Source: an uncultured Bacilli bacterium
Lineage (GTDB): Bacteria; Bacillota_I; Bacilli_A; RF39; UBA660
Reading direction: 5' to 3'
Assembly: GCA_934098525.1 (NCBI GenBank)
Contig: CAKONZ010000005.1
Location: 1 to 64,000 of the forward strand
DNA: 64,000 nt
Part shown: positions 1 through 8,192 of the stretch, in pieces
How the letters are laid out: every line of letters begins with the position of its first letter
How positions within the stretch are numbered: the stretch's first letter is position 1
Notes under the pieces: generated by a model
Told to the model about the DNA's origin: nothing
What the model saw: the letters and a program-made list of their open reading frames with translations, nothing else
Databases searched by the model: none
Made by a program: the position numbers and the translations under genes

Positions 1-80
<80 letters not shown>

Positions 81-140
81 AATTTATTTAAAAGTTTGAT
101 TTTTTATTATTTCCTAGCTATCTCAAAATTGACGTTTTGC

Positions 141-155
141 TCAGTTTTCAAAGAT
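141..155 (-). promoter_or_regulatory. rRNA leader boxA-like antitermination element
   Basis: On the minus strand this reads ATCTTTGAAAACTGA, about 60 nt before the mature 16S end. It resembles the CTTTGAAAACT-containing boxA of Bacillus rRNA leaders, which recruits Nus factors. It is followed by an AAAACGTCAA element (129-138) that recurs just downstream of both rRNA promoters. The assignment rests on similarity and position only. Confidence 0.55.
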
Positions 156-295
156 CAAATCTTTTGTCATATCTTGTTGTTTTTTTCTTGGTTGCTTATA
201 CATTGTATCAAACTGTTTTATTAAAGTCAAGCACTTTTTTTAAATTTTTTAAATTATTTTTTTAAGTAACTATTCTTTCTCAGTTGACGTTTTAT

Positions 296-324
296 ATCAT
301 ACCAAATCAAAGATTTATTGTCAA
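296..324 (-). promoter_or_regulatory. rRNA promoter P2 (proximal)
   Basis: The minus strand carries TTGACA, a 17-nt spacer, then TATGAT with an extended TGG just before the -10. This is a near-consensus sigma-A promoter. With P1 it occupies the non-coding stretch 81-479. A 28-bp block (281-308) holding its -10 and initial transcribed sequence recurs identically at 375-402 in P1, so the two promoters look like a tandem duplication. Confidence 0.9.
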
Positions 325-389
325 TAAAAATTTTTATTTTTTTTATTAATTTTATTGATTTTTTATCTCTTTTTCAGTTGACGTTTTAT

Positions 390-418
390 ATCATACCAAA
401 TCGAAATTATATTGTCAA
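390..418 (-). promoter_or_regulatory. rRNA promoter P1 (distal)
   Basis: The minus strand carries TTGACA, a 17-nt spacer, then TATGAT, the same -35, spacing and extended -10 as P2 and 94 bp further upstream. The rest of 419-479 is plain AT-rich sequence in which I see nothing else. Tandem promoters of this kind are usual for Bacilli rRNA operons. Confidence 0.9.
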
Positions 419-479
419 CAAAAAAATTTATTTTTTTAACTTTTTCGATTTCTATATAGTATATGTATTATTTTAACTT

Positions 480-1022
480 TTATTTCATTATTTTTTCATT
501 TTTTAAATTTATATATTTATAATAATATTTATTAATTTCTTCTTTATTAAATGGAAACTTTTTTTCTCTTACTATATCTATTAAGTTAGTTAATTCATTT
601 TTTAATATTGTATCTATTTCTTGTGAATAGTTCATTATCTTTTTATGATATTGATATTCTCCCCTATCTAATATTTTAAATGAACCATCGGGAAATACTC
701 TTAAATCTAAATCATAATCTATATATTTGATTGTTTTTTCTTCTATTACATATGGAGATGCAATATTACAATAATAATATATTCCATTTTGTTTTATTTG
801 TCCTATTATATTAAACCATTTATTTTTTGAAAAAAACATAATTGCTGGTTCTTTTGTCTTCCATACTCTTCCATCTGATTCGGTTACTAGTGTTTTATTG
901 TTTCCAAAGATTTCAAAATCATTAGCGCTACCTAAATAAACAGCTTCATCCCAGCTTCTATGAATTTTTTTATTATGCTTATAACTATGTATAGCTAATC
1001 TTTCACCTTCTTTTACATCCAT
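480..1022 (-). CDS. ntdP: nucleoside tri-/diphosphate phosphatase (DUF402, NtdP/YgaC family)
   Basis: The protein is about 180 residues, close to the 176 of B. subtilis YgaC. It keeps the family blocks EGERLAIHSYKHNKKIHRSW, TESDGRVWKTKEPAI, KWFNIIG, YYYCNIASP and KYIDYDLDLRVFPDGSF. Family members hydrolyse nucleoside di- and triphosphates with divalent metal; the conserved acidic YIDYDLD segment belongs to the active site. I placed the start at MDVKEGE because AGGAAG lies 7 nt upstream and this matches the family N-terminus; a longer reading from a TTG at 1070 has no ribosome site. It is the first gene after the rRNA promoter region. The family is clear; the in vivo substrate is not. Confidence 0.9.
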   Translation of the reverse strand: MDVKEGERLAIHSYKHNKKIHRSWDEAVYLGSANDFEIFGNNKTLVTESDGRVWKTKEPAIMFFSKNKWFNIIGQIKQNGIYYYCNIASPYVIEEKTIKYIDYDLDLRVFPDGSFKILDRGEYQYHKKIMNYSQEIDTILKNELTNLIDIVREKKFPFNKEEINKYYYKYINLKNEKIMK

Positions 1023-1076
1023 TTCATCACTTCCTGAGTTTATTATATATCTTTTCATTAAAAAAAACAAATATTG

Positions 1077-2309
1077 CTATTTGTCTTTTAATACTGATAT
1101 GGCCTTTTTTAATTGATTATCATCTTTGTCTTCTCCTGTTTTATAGTATTCTTCATTTAAATTTTCTATTATATCTGGTGTTATACCTTTTTCATCTATG
1201 CTGTTGCCTTTTGATGTTAACCAACTTTCTGTTGTATATTTTATCATACTACCATCTGAAAATTTATATGTTGTTTGAACTGTACCTTTTCCATATGTTT
1301 TTTCACCAATTAATGTTGCTTTGTATTCTTCTTGCAAAGCTGCTGCTAATACTTCAGAACCAGAGGCTGAGGAGTTATTTACTAAAACTACTATTGGATA
1401 TTTTCTAGTTGAATTGGTGTTTGAATATATTTTTCTTATATTTTCTTTGTTTTTTATTTGGCATACTATTTGTTTTTTATTTAAAAATTGACTGGCAATG
1501 TTCACTGTTGAATCTAAATGACCACCTGTATTTGATCTTAGATCTATTATTAGGCTATCAATTTTTTGTTTTTCTAATTTTTTTAATTCTTCTTCGAATT
1601 GCTCATCTGTATTTAGAGCAAATATTGATATATATATGTATCCTATTTTTTTATTATTTTCTTCATATATTTTTGATGATACAGATGGAATTTCTACTAT
1701 TCCTGTTGTTATTTTTGTTGTATATTCTTCTTTTTCTCTTTGCATTACTAAAGTTATTTCTTCTTTTTTTGATTTAATTAATTTTGATATTTCATCAATT
1801 GCCATATTTGTTACATCTTTATCATCAACTTTGATAAATTTATCATTTTCTTTAATTCCTGCTTTTTCTGCTGGAGAATTTTTGTAAACAACTCCAACTG
1901 TCGCTAAACCATCCTCATCTTTAAATATACTTGCCCCTATACCTTCAAAGGTACCATTTAATGTGGTGTTAAAGTTTTCAGCATTGGCTTCATTGAAATA
2001 AGATGTATGTTTATCTTTTAGTAAAGATAGCATTCCATTTATAGCAGCTTCTTTTAATTTTTCTTCATCTATATCTTTATAATAATCTGTTGTTATTTTT
2101 TTATATGTTTCTTCTATTTCATTTAGTTCATTATTTTTTTGTTCTGTTTGAAATGTTATTTTATTACTAGAAAAGAATATGTTTCCTAGAAATACTCCGA
2201 ATATTATTCCCATACATACTATTAAAAACATTTCTGCTGAATTGAATTTTTCTTTTCCTAAATCCATGTTTTTTATTTTTATTTTAAATTTTTCTATTAT
2301 TCTTTTCAT
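1077..2309 (-). CDS. ctpA: S41-family C-terminal processing protease with PDZ domain (CtpA/CtpB-like)
   Basis: A 410-residue membrane-anchored serine protease. A transmembrane segment lies at about residues 27-47. A PDZ domain follows at about 115-195 (FEGIGASIF, then NSPAEKAGIKENDKFIKVDD). The S41 domain holds the Ser-Lys-Gln set: Ser316 in SSASGSE, Lys341 and Gln345 in YGKGTVQ, with the same 25 and 4 residue spacing as CtpB. It acts outside the membrane, trimming C-terminal ends of exported proteins. CtpB of B. subtilis processes SpoIVFA during sporulation, so a sporulation role is possible here but is inference. GGTGG precedes the ATG. Confidence 0.92.
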   Translation of the reverse strand: MKRIIEKFKIKIKNMDLGKEKFNSAEMFLIVCMGIIFGVFLGNIFFSSNKITFQTEQKNNELNEIEETYKKITTDYYKDIDEEKLKEAAINGMLSLLKDKHTSYFNEANAENFNTTLNGTFEGIGASIFKDEDGLATVGVVYKNSPAEKAGIKENDKFIKVDDKDVTNMAIDEISKLIKSKKEEITLVMQREKEEYTTKITTGIVEIPSVSSKIYEENNKKIGYIYISIFALNTDEQFEEELKKLEKQKIDSLIIDLRSNTGGHLDSTVNIASQFLNKKQIVCQIKNKENIRKIYSNTNSTRKYPIVVLVNNSSASGSEVLAAALQEEYKATLIGEKTYGKGTVQTTYKFSDGSMIKYTTESWLTSKGNSIDEKGITPDIIENLNEEYYKTGEDKDDNQLKKAISVLKDK

Positions 2310-2362
2310 ACAACCACCATTTTATTATATTGTTATATTTTAATAATATCATATTTTTTTAA

Positions 2363-2391
2363 TAAAAAAAAGAAGTTAATTAACTCCTTCT
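2363..2391 (-). terminator. intrinsic terminator after the 2376-2879 gene
   Basis: On the minus strand an AGAAGGAGTT / AACTTCT hairpin with an AATT loop is followed by a run of eight T. It overlaps the stop codon of the gene that ends at 2376 and insulates it from the downstream protease gene. Confidence 0.75.
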
Positions 2392-2879
2392 AAATATTTT
2401 ACTATATTATCATATCCTTCTATATATTCAACGTTTTTACCAGATTCTATTTTAATTATAGTTGGACCTGTAATTTTTAATTCTTCTGCTTTAGAAGCTT
2501 CTTTATTAGATGTTTCTGACAATACTGATTTATTAAAGTTATTTAATAAGTTAACTTGATATATAGCAGATTTTTTATCTGTTATTTTATCGCTTAGATC
2601 TTCATCACTATCAAATTCATAGAATAATACATAGTATTCATTATCATTTTTATTAAATGTTTGACCAGCCATAATTTCATCATAATTAATGTCAGTTGTA
2701 TTGTTTTTTAATGTATAGTTTTTATTAATTATATAAAATAACATTGTTGCTAATATAGCGATTATTAATATAGAAAAAATTATTTTTGATAAAGTAATAA
2801 GTTCTTTTTTTTCTGGATATTCTTCTTTTTTCTTTTGCTTATTTTTTTTAATATTTTTTTGTATATTTCTTTTTGACAT
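2376..2879 (-). CDS. membrane-anchored protein of unknown function
   Basis: A 167-residue protein that I do not recognise. It has a very Lys-rich N-terminus (about residues 1-30), one transmembrane segment at about 33-57, then a roughly 110-residue extracytoplasmic region (YYVLFYEFDSDEDLS... and TGPTIIKIESGKNVEYIEGY). The YYVLFYEFDS plus TGPTIIKIESG pattern loosely recalls a thioredoxin-fold protein without the CxxC, but I cannot confirm that. The start is ATG at 2879 with AGGTGAGAAAG just before it; an upstream in-frame GTG overlaps that ribosome site. A terminator follows, and a second one lies upstream, so it seems to be a single-gene unit. Confidence 0.7.
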   Translation of the reverse strand: MSKRNIQKNIKKNKQKKKEEYPEKKELITLSKIIFSILIIAILATMLFYIINKNYTLKNNTTDINYDEIMAGQTFNKNDNEYYVLFYEFDSDEDLSDKITDKKSAIYQVNLLNNFNKSVLSETSNKEASKAEELKITGPTIIKIESGKNVEYIEGYDNIVKYLEGVN

Positions 2880-2926
2880 CTTTCTCACCTATTAATATTT
2901 TAGTTTATTTTTATGGTTTTTTCAAT

Positions 2927-2957
2927 AAAAAAAGTAAACTTCGTTTTGAAGATTACT
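2927..2957 (-). terminator. intrinsic terminator after the GerS-like lipoprotein gene
   Basis: On the minus strand AGTAATCTTC and CGAAGTTTACT form a hairpin with an AAAA loop, followed by TTTTTTT. It begins at the stop codon of the lipoprotein gene. Confidence 0.8.
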
Positions 2958-3997
2958 TATTTTTCATTAATTGTCGCTACTACTCCAATTGATTTTGCTA
3001 CCTCTAATAATTCATTTTGTTCTAGTACATCTGATACTATGTAGTATTCTACATTATTACTTGTCCATGTGTATGATATATCAGTTAGTGATCCTACTGT
3101 GTCTATTAATAGGAATGGTTGTCCATAAGTTGGTACTATTGTTAATTCTTTTTCTTTTGATGCTGTTTCTTGTACTAAGATAAATGGTTTGTCTCCAGAG
3201 AATGTCATTATTATTCTTTGACCTTGATCGGTATCAATTGTTTCTTTGTTGGCTAGTTTTGTATTTTCAGGTAAATACATTGGAAATAATGAATTGTTTA
3301 AAGTTGTAGATGTTGTTTCTGTTGTATTTTCTTTTTTATCTTCTTCTTTTTTATTATTATTTTTAGTTTGATCTTCTGTTACTTTTTCTTCTTTTAGTAT
3401 GAAGTAGTCATCATTGAATGTTGGTTTTTTATCAATACTATTAACAGTGAATGTTATTAAAGGTATATCATTTTTGTTAAGAACTTCTACTTTTACTAAG
3501 TTTTGATTTTTATCTAAGTAGATGTTTTGTTTTACTAAATCTGGATTATTTGGATAATCTACTTTAGTTGTAAATATATAATTATCTTTGTCTTGTTTGA
3601 ATGTATAGTTTTGATCATTATTTAAATCTTCTGCTAGTGATTTTAATATGTATACTTGTGAGTTGTTATATGGCCATTCACTTTGAAATTTAAAGCTTTT
3701 ATTTAATGATGGTGTATATACATATATTCCATCGCTATTTCTTAACAATATTTGTTGATAACTATTGCTTTGATTTATTAATTCAACTTTATAGTTATCT
3801 GGTGTTTTATAACTAACTTTGGTGTTATATTTATAAACATCATCATTATTTGTTAATACTAATTCTCCTTCTAAATGATAACTTTTTAAGCTTGTTGAAT
3901 CTTTTATGAATTTTTCTTTTATTGTTTTTTCATTTACCTTTCCACATCCTGTTAATAATAGTATGACTGCTATTAACATTAAAAAAATTTTTTTCAT
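2957..3997 (-). CDS. LolA-fold lipoprotein, GerS/YdcC-like
   Basis: A 346-residue lipoprotein. The signal peptide ends in the lipobox LLLTGC, so the mature protein is lipidated at the Cys and anchored outside the membrane. Residues about 30-215 follow the LolA-like pattern of GerS and YdcC: SLKSYHLEGEL, YKTPDNYKVELIN, LLRNSDGIYVYTPSLNKSF, NIYLDKNQNLVKVEVL. A Lys/Glu/Thr-rich linker (about 220-240) leads to a C-terminal domain (about 245-340, FPMYLPENTKL ... SLTDISYTWTSNNVEYYIVSD) of the DUF4367 type. GerS of Clostridioides is needed for spore cortex modification and germination; YdcC is sporulation-induced. That link is plausible in this spore former but not shown. GAGGTGG precedes the ATG. 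Confidence 0.8.
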   Translation of the reverse strand: MKKIFLMLIAVILLLTGCGKVNEKTIKEKFIKDSTSLKSYHLEGELVLTNNDDVYKYNTKVSYKTPDNYKVELINQSNSYQQILLRNSDGIYVYTPSLNKSFKFQSEWPYNNSQVYILKSLAEDLNNDQNYTFKQDKDNYIFTTKVDYPNNPDLVKQNIYLDKNQNLVKVEVLNKNDIPLITFTVNSIDKKPTFNDDYFILKEEKVTEDQTKNNNKKEEDKKENTTETTSTTLNNSLFPMYLPENTKLANKETIDTDQGQRIIMTFSGDKPFILVQETASKEKELTIVPTYGQPFLLIDTVGSLTDISYTWTSNNVEYYIVSDVLEQNELLEVAKSIGVVATINEK

Positions 3998-4104
3998 TTT
4001 CCACCTCTTTTTTTATTTTCAATTAATTATATTTTTCTTTTATTTCATTATTCATGAATATTTTACTTTTTTTTGGAAAAGATAAGTATAGAAGGAGGAT
4101 ATAT

Positions 4105-4296
4105 ATGGAAACTTTACAAAAAGTTGCTTTAGTATTTACTATTATTGGTGCAATAGTGTGGGGATTAATTGGAATATTTGATTTCAATTTAGTTACTTTT
4201 ATTTTTGGTAATAGCACTATTTTAGCTAGAATAGTATATATTATAGTAGGAATATGTGGTCTTATTAATTTAGGTTTATTATTTAAACAAGATTAG
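4105..4296 (+). CDS. DUF378 family small membrane protein (YuzA-like)
   Basis: A 63-residue protein with two hydrophobic segments (about residues 6-26 and 36-58) that matches the DUF378 pattern: KVALVFTIIGAIVWGLIGIFDFNLV and ILARIVYIIVGICGLINLGLLF. The start is set by a strong GGAGGA 7 nt upstream of ATG 4105, so an earlier in-frame ATG at 4054 is not used. It is one of only five plus-strand genes in the window and converges on cdaR across a shared terminator. Function of the family is unknown. Confidence 0.88.
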   Translation: METLQKVALVFTIIGAIVWGLIGIFDFNLVTFIFGNSTILARIVYIIVGICGLINLGLLFKQD

Positions 4297-4308
4297 TTTT
4301 ATATAAAA

Positions 4309-4337
4309 AAGACTCTAATATCTTTTATTAGAGTCTT
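4309..4337. terminator. bidirectional terminator between DUF378 gene and cdaR
   Basis: AAGACTCTAATA and TATTAGAGTCTT form a perfect 12-bp stem with a 5-nt loop. A-rich sequence on the left and T-rich sequence on the right let it act in both directions between the convergent genes. Confidence 0.9.
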
Positions 4338-4338
4338 A

Positions 4339-5733
4339 TTATTTTGTAATTTTTATTTTTATTGTTGTAACAGCTGGTGTATAGCTTAATTTTAGGTCAT
4401 CTCCGGTGACGCTTACTTTAACTGAATGTGTTCCTACTCCTAAACCTTGTAAGTCTACTGATGCCGCTATATTGTCTTTTGTGATAGATTTTATATTGTT
4501 TTCTGTTCCTTTTATTATAACAGTTATGAAACTATCTGTTTTAGTGGCAGCTTCAGCTTTTAAACCTTCGCCTAGGTTCTTTGTAGATATTTTTACAGAT
4601 TCTATTTTCTTTTCTTTTGTATCTCCTAATGTTAATCTGACATTTATTGTTTGTACTGATAGAGTTTTTACGCCACTTGGTTTAGATAAATTCAAGTCAT
4701 AGCTTGTTGTTTTATCTATTCCTTCAACGTCTACTTTAACTGGTAAAGAATTTATTTTTGCTAATGCATCTTTTTCACCATAAATTGTTACTTCTTTAGT
4801 ACTAAGTTCAATTTTATCAATTGATTTTCCAAATACTACGTTACCATCAGGTATTACTGTTATTGGAACAACTTTACTTGGTGAGTCGATTTCTACTTTA
4901 GCATCTATTTTTGATGGTACTAATTCTACGTCTAATTTATTTCCATCATCATCATATGCTACTAATGGAATATCTTTTAATGTTGTAGTACCTGTAGTTG
5001 GATTAACTATTTTCTTTACATCAAGTAGAGCTTTTACTACTGCTACTTTATCTACTTTGTATTGTGCTCCTTTTACGTATACATCATCTCTACTAAATGT
5101 TACATTTGTTATATTGTATTTTGAATCAAGTTTATTTTCGTTTAAAATTTCTTTAGCTATACTTCTTGATTCTGATATTTTTTCATAAACTACAACAGTT
5201 GCTGTTGATGGGTCTAATTTATATTGTACAGATGATACTGAACCACTATATTTTAGTGGAACTGTATGAGTTCCTTGTTTTAAATTTCTTAAATCTATAA
5301 CTACTTCGTCAGTTGGATATTGCTTTGCAAGATAAAGATCTGATCTTCTACCTATTAAAGTTATATCTACTGTTTCTGGCAAGCCTTCGATTACATATGA
5401 TTCTTTATTATATAAGGCTGTTATTTTTTGATTATATAACACTTCTGCAGAGTTGTTCATTAGTATATTAGCATCGTTATCATTTATATAAAATGCGAGT
5501 AATGCTAATACTAATGAGATTGTTATTAAAAATAATTTGTTGTGTAATAATCTTTCAAATGGTTTATTACTTGTTTTAAATATTTTTGTTATGAATAACA
5601 TAACTTTTGTTATTGGAGTAATAATGTATCTATCAATTACTTTATAGATTCCATATAAGAAATTATATATTGCTCTTCCTATTTTTATTAGAAAAGAGTT
5701 TTTCTTTTTTTTCTTTGAGGTTTGTTTACTCAT
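4339..5733 (-). CDS. cdaR: YbbR-repeat protein, regulator of diadenylate cyclase (CdaR)
   Basis: A 464-residue protein with a basic cytoplasmic N-terminus, one transmembrane segment at about residues 62-80 (LFLITISLVLALLAFYI), and four tandem YbbR domains outside the membrane. The repeats share the pattern V..ylvG....l..i....v.vdl..l..G.....l (for example LPETVDITLIGRRSDLYLAK and VTIYGEKDALAKINSLPVKV). CdaR binds and modulates CdaA, the c-di-AMP synthase. GAGGAGG lies 9 nt before ATG 5733; this start overlaps the cdaA stop by 8 nt, so the two genes are translationally coupled. No glmM follows, unlike in Bacillus, where glmM is the third gene. Confidence 0.92.
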   Translation of the reverse strand: MSKQTSKKKKKNSFLIKIGRAIYNFLYGIYKVIDRYIITPITKVMLFITKIFKTSNKPFERLLHNKLFLITISLVLALLAFYINDNDANILMNNSAEVLYNQKITALYNKESYVIEGLPETVDITLIGRRSDLYLAKQYPTDEVVIDLRNLKQGTHTVPLKYSGSVSSVQYKLDPSTATVVVYEKISESRSIAKEILNENKLDSKYNITNVTFSRDDVYVKGAQYKVDKVAVVKALLDVKKIVNPTTGTTTLKDIPLVAYDDDGNKLDVELVPSKIDAKVEIDSPSKVVPITVIPDGNVVFGKSIDKIELSTKEVTIYGEKDALAKINSLPVKVDVEGIDKTTSYDLNLSKPSGVKTLSVQTINVRLTLGDTKEKKIESVKISTKNLGEGLKAEAATKTDSFITVIIKGTENNIKSITKDNIAASVDLQGLGVGTHSVKVSVTGDDLKLSYTPAVTTIKIKITK

Positions 5734-6541
5734 TGTCATCAGCCTCCTCATCGAATTCATCTTCAAAGACATCTTGTTTTGGTCTTAATTCATCAATTAG
5801 TAAGATTCTAGCATCATCAACTGTTAAATTGTAATATAATTCACCTTTTACTGCTATTGATAATCTTCCTGTTTCTTCTGAAACTATTATAGAAATTGCA
5901 TCTGTTTCTTCTGTAATGCCTACTGCTGCTCTATGTCTTGTTCCAAGTCTTTTACTTATTTTTAAACTATTGCTTGTTGGAAATACTGCTCCAGCACAAC
6001 TTATTTTGTTTCCTTGAATTATTACACCACCATCATGAAGTGGATTATTTGGGAAGAATAATGATATTAACAATTCTGATGATATATCAGCATATAAGTT
6101 AACAGATTTGTTTATATAATCTTGTAAGCTTACATCTCTTTCAATAACTATTAGTGAACCTATTCTTGTTTTTTTCATATATTCAACTGCTTTTATTAGT
6201 TCATAAACTAATCTTTCTCTTTCATCTACAGTTAATACTTTGTGTCTTCCTAATAGTTGGGTTCTTCCTAATTGTTCTAGGATTGTTCTAATTTCAGGTT
6301 GGAATATTATTATTAATGCTAATGGTCCCCACATAATTACATATTCTAATAATAAACCTATTGTTACTAATCCTATTTTATCTGCTATTAGTTTTAAGAT
6401 TATAATTAATACTATTCCTTTAAATAATAATGATAATTTTACATTGTTTTTTATATTTTTTAGTATAGCGTAAAATATAGCCCAAACTATGGCTACGTCT
6501 ATGACTTTTATTACTATACTTAATATAGAGTCAAAACTCAT
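5726..6541 (-). CDS. cdaA: membrane diadenylate cyclase CdaA
   Basis: A 271-residue enzyme (273 in B. subtilis) that joins two ATP into cyclic di-AMP, the messenger for potassium and osmotic balance. Three N-terminal transmembrane segments (about 10-30, 38-58, 64-82) precede the DAC domain (about 95-255). The nucleotide motif RHR is present (202-204, GTRHRAAVGITEETDA). The DGA motif reads DGG (170-172, LHDGGVII), an Ala-to-Gly change at its third position. The start is ATG 6541 with GGAGG 5 nt upstream; a longer in-frame reading to 6553 would run through this site. It is followed by cdaR with an 8-nt overlap. Confidence 0.95.
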   Translation of the reverse strand: MSFDSILSIVIKVIDVAIVWAIFYAILKNIKNNVKLSLLFKGIVLIIILKLIADKIGLVTIGLLLEYVIMWGPLALIIIFQPEIRTILEQLGRTQLLGRHKVLTVDERERLVYELIKAVEYMKKTRIGSLIVIERDVSLQDYINKSVNLYADISSELLISLFFPNNPLHDGGVIIQGNKISCAGAVFPTSNSLKISKRLGTRHRAAVGITEETDAISIIVSEETGRLSIAVKGELYYNLTVDDARILLIDELRPKQDVFEDEFDEEADDNE

Positions 6542-6604
6542 ATTTACCTCCATTGTTTTTGTCTATTAAATTTTAAATTATTTTTAAACCCCTATAGTAA
6601 TAAG

Positions 6605-6633
6605 ATTATACTACATATTTAGAAAAAATGTAA
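6605..6633 (-). promoter_or_regulatory. probable sigma-A promoter of cdaA-cdaR
   Basis: The minus strand shows TTACAT, a 17-nt spacer, then a consensus TATAAT, about 60 nt before the cdaA start. The -35 matches four of six positions. It lies in the gap after the small membrane protein gene that ends at 6649. Confidence 0.6.
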
Positions 6634-6648
6634 TATTATTTGTTAATT

Positions 6649-7017
6649 TTAATTGAATGCTAATTCAATATCAATATTTTCATCTTTTATAGCAATGTAT
6701 AAAAATAGGCAACCACTTATTAAAATAAGGGTACTTCCTAGTAATGATAATAATGATAAATTTGCTGTTTCTTTGTTTTTATTATTTTTATAGTCTTGAT
6801 AACTACTTTTGAAAAAATATATATAAACTAGGATTACTATTGAAAATATTATAATAGTTAGGTTTTGATATTTTCTCTTACTATAAGTATCATTTGTTAA
6901 AAAGTAGTTTCTTTCTATTTTATTTGCATAAAAGGAAAGAAAGATTATAAATATATATATAATCCAAACAAATTCTTCTATTTTTAATTCTTTTAATCTT
7001 TGATTAATATCATCCAT
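6649..7017 (-). CDS. small membrane protein of unknown function
   Basis: A 122-residue protein with three predicted transmembrane segments: about residues 15-32 (EFVWIIYIFIIFLSFYA), 50-70 (LTIIIFSIVILVYIYFF) and 88-110 (LLSLLGSTLILISGCLFLYIAI). I do not recognise the family. It sits 26 nt downstream of pyrH and could share its transcript. There is no good ribosome site before ATG 7017, which suggests weak translation or coupling. Codon use and base composition match the neighbours. Confidence 0.65.
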   Translation of the reverse strand: MDDINQRLKELKIEEFVWIIYIFIIFLSFYANKIERNYFLTNDTYSKRKYQNLTIIIFSIVILVYIYFFKSSYQDYKNNKNKETANLSLLSLLGSTLILISGCLFLYIAIKDENIDIELAFN

Positions 7018-7042
7018 ATTAAAATATATGAGTGATATTTTT

Positions 7043-7735
7043 TTATTTTACAATTGTTCCTATTTCATCATTTAGGGCTTTTTTTAAGTTTCCTTTTTTA
7101 TTCATGTTATATACCAATATTTTCATATTGTTTTCCATACACATACTTATGGCTGTTAAGTCCATAACTTTTAATTTTTGATTTAATACTTTTTCATATG
7201 ATATTTCATCATATTTTATTGCATCTTGATATTTATTTGGGTCCTTATTATATATTCCTTCTACATTAGTTCCTTTTAAGATTGCATCTGCTTCTATTTC
7301 TATTGCTCTTAGTGAGGCTCCTGTATCAGTTGAGAAGAAAGGATTGCCTGTTCCTCCGCCAAATATTACTATGTTTTTTTCTTTGAAATATTCAAGTGCT
7401 TTTTCTTTATTAAATATTTCTGCTATTTTATTGATTTCTATGCTTGTTAGTACTTTGCTTTTTACTCCTATTTGTCGAAAAGCATCGTGTAAAACTAGAG
7501 AGTTCATTACTGTTGCTAACATTCCTATGTTATCAGCAGTAGGACGATCCATATATTCATTTGATCTTCCTCTCCAGAAGTTTCCTCCTCCTACTACTAT
7601 TCCTATTTCTATATCATTAGAGATTTCTTTTATTTCTCTACATGTTTCTAATACGCTATCAAAGTCTATGCCATTTCCTTTATTACCTGCTAAGCATTCT
7701 CCACTTAGTTTGAGTAATATTCTTTTATATTTCAT
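7043..7735 (-). CDS. pyrH: UMP kinase
   Basis: The 230-residue enzyme phosphorylates UMP to UDP in pyrimidine synthesis; it belongs to the amino-acid kinase fold and forms hexamers. The N-terminal KRILLKLSGECLAG, the GIVVGGGNFWRG loop, the DNIGMLATVMNSL segment and the FGGGTGNPFFSTDTGA substrate loop are all intact, and the ILKGTNVEGIYNKDPNK block follows. AAAGGAG precedes the ATG. In most Firmicutes pyrH lies between tsf and frr; neither is here, so the usual rpsB-tsf-pyrH-frr cluster is broken up in this genome. Confidence 0.97.
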   Translation of the reverse strand: MKYKRILLKLSGECLAGNKGNGIDFDSVLETCREIKEISNDIEIGIVVGGGNFWRGRSNEYMDRPTADNIGMLATVMNSLVLHDAFRQIGVKSKVLTSIEINKIAEIFNKEKALEYFKEKNIVIFGGGTGNPFFSTDTGASLRAIEIEADAILKGTNVEGIYNKDPNKYQDAIKYDEISYEKVLNQKLKVMDLTAISMCMENNMKILVYNMNKKGNLKKALNDEIGTIVK

Positions 7736-7765
7736 ATTTTTTCTCCTTTTTATTTATTATATCAT

Positions 7766-7794
7766 AAAAAAAATCAATTCAAAATATGAATTGA
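7766..7794 (-). terminator. intrinsic terminator after tRNA-Ala
   Basis: On the minus strand TCAATTC and GAATTGA form a stem with a 7-nt loop, followed by eight T. It lies between the tRNA gene and pyrH. Confidence 0.8.
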
Positions 7795-7808
7795 CTGATT
7801 TTTCTTTT

Positions 7809-7885
7809 TGGTGGAGAATGAGGGACTCGAACCCTTGACCCTCTGCGTGCAAGGCAGATGCTCTAGCCAACTGAGCTAATTCCCC
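7809..7885 (-). tRNA. tRNA-Ala (anticodon TGC)
   Basis: The cloverleaf reads cleanly on the minus strand. The acceptor GGGGAAT pairs with ATTCTCC; the D arm is TAGCTCAGTTGGCTAGAGC; the anticodon stem TCTGC/GCAGA closes a CTTGCAC loop with TGC; the T arm is AGGGTTCGAGTCCCT. The CCA end is encoded (7809-7811). It stands alone, not in a tRNA array, and is followed by its own terminator. Confidence 0.97.
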
Positions 7886-7941
7886 AGAATATGTTCAACA
7901 GAACATATTTAATTATACTTATTTTTTTTTGTTTGTCAAGA

Positions 7942-8190
7942 CTAAATGCTATCAATGTTAATTTTTACTTTTTTATTATCTTTTAAGTAACTACTTGCTT
8001 GTACTAGTGTTCTAATAGCATTTATAACTTTTCCATTTTTTCCAATTACTTTTGGCATATCAGTTGATGAAATTAATACTTCTAATTGTATAACATTTTC
8101 TTCATCTGATGGAAATTCTTTTACTTCAACAATTTCTTTGTCTTCAACTATTGATAAAATTATGTTTTTTGTTAATTCTCTTAAATCCAT
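7942..8190 (-). CDS. khpA: KH-domain RNA-binding protein KhpA (YlqC)
   Basis: An 82-residue single-KH protein. The diagnostic VIGKNGKVINAIRTLV (GxxG loop, about residues 47-62) is intact. KhpA partners with KhpB/Jag to bind RNA and influence cell elongation and division in Firmicutes. It starts 2 nt after the rpsP stop, so the two genes form a coupled pair, as in B. subtilis (rpsP-ylqC). The following Bacillus genes rimM, trmD and rplS are not next to it here. Confidence 0.95.
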   Translation of the reverse strand: MDLRELTKNIILSIVEDKEIVEVKEFPSDEENVIQLEVLISSTDMPKVIGKNGKVINAIRTLVQASSYLKDNKKVKINIDSI

Positions 8191-8192
8191 AA

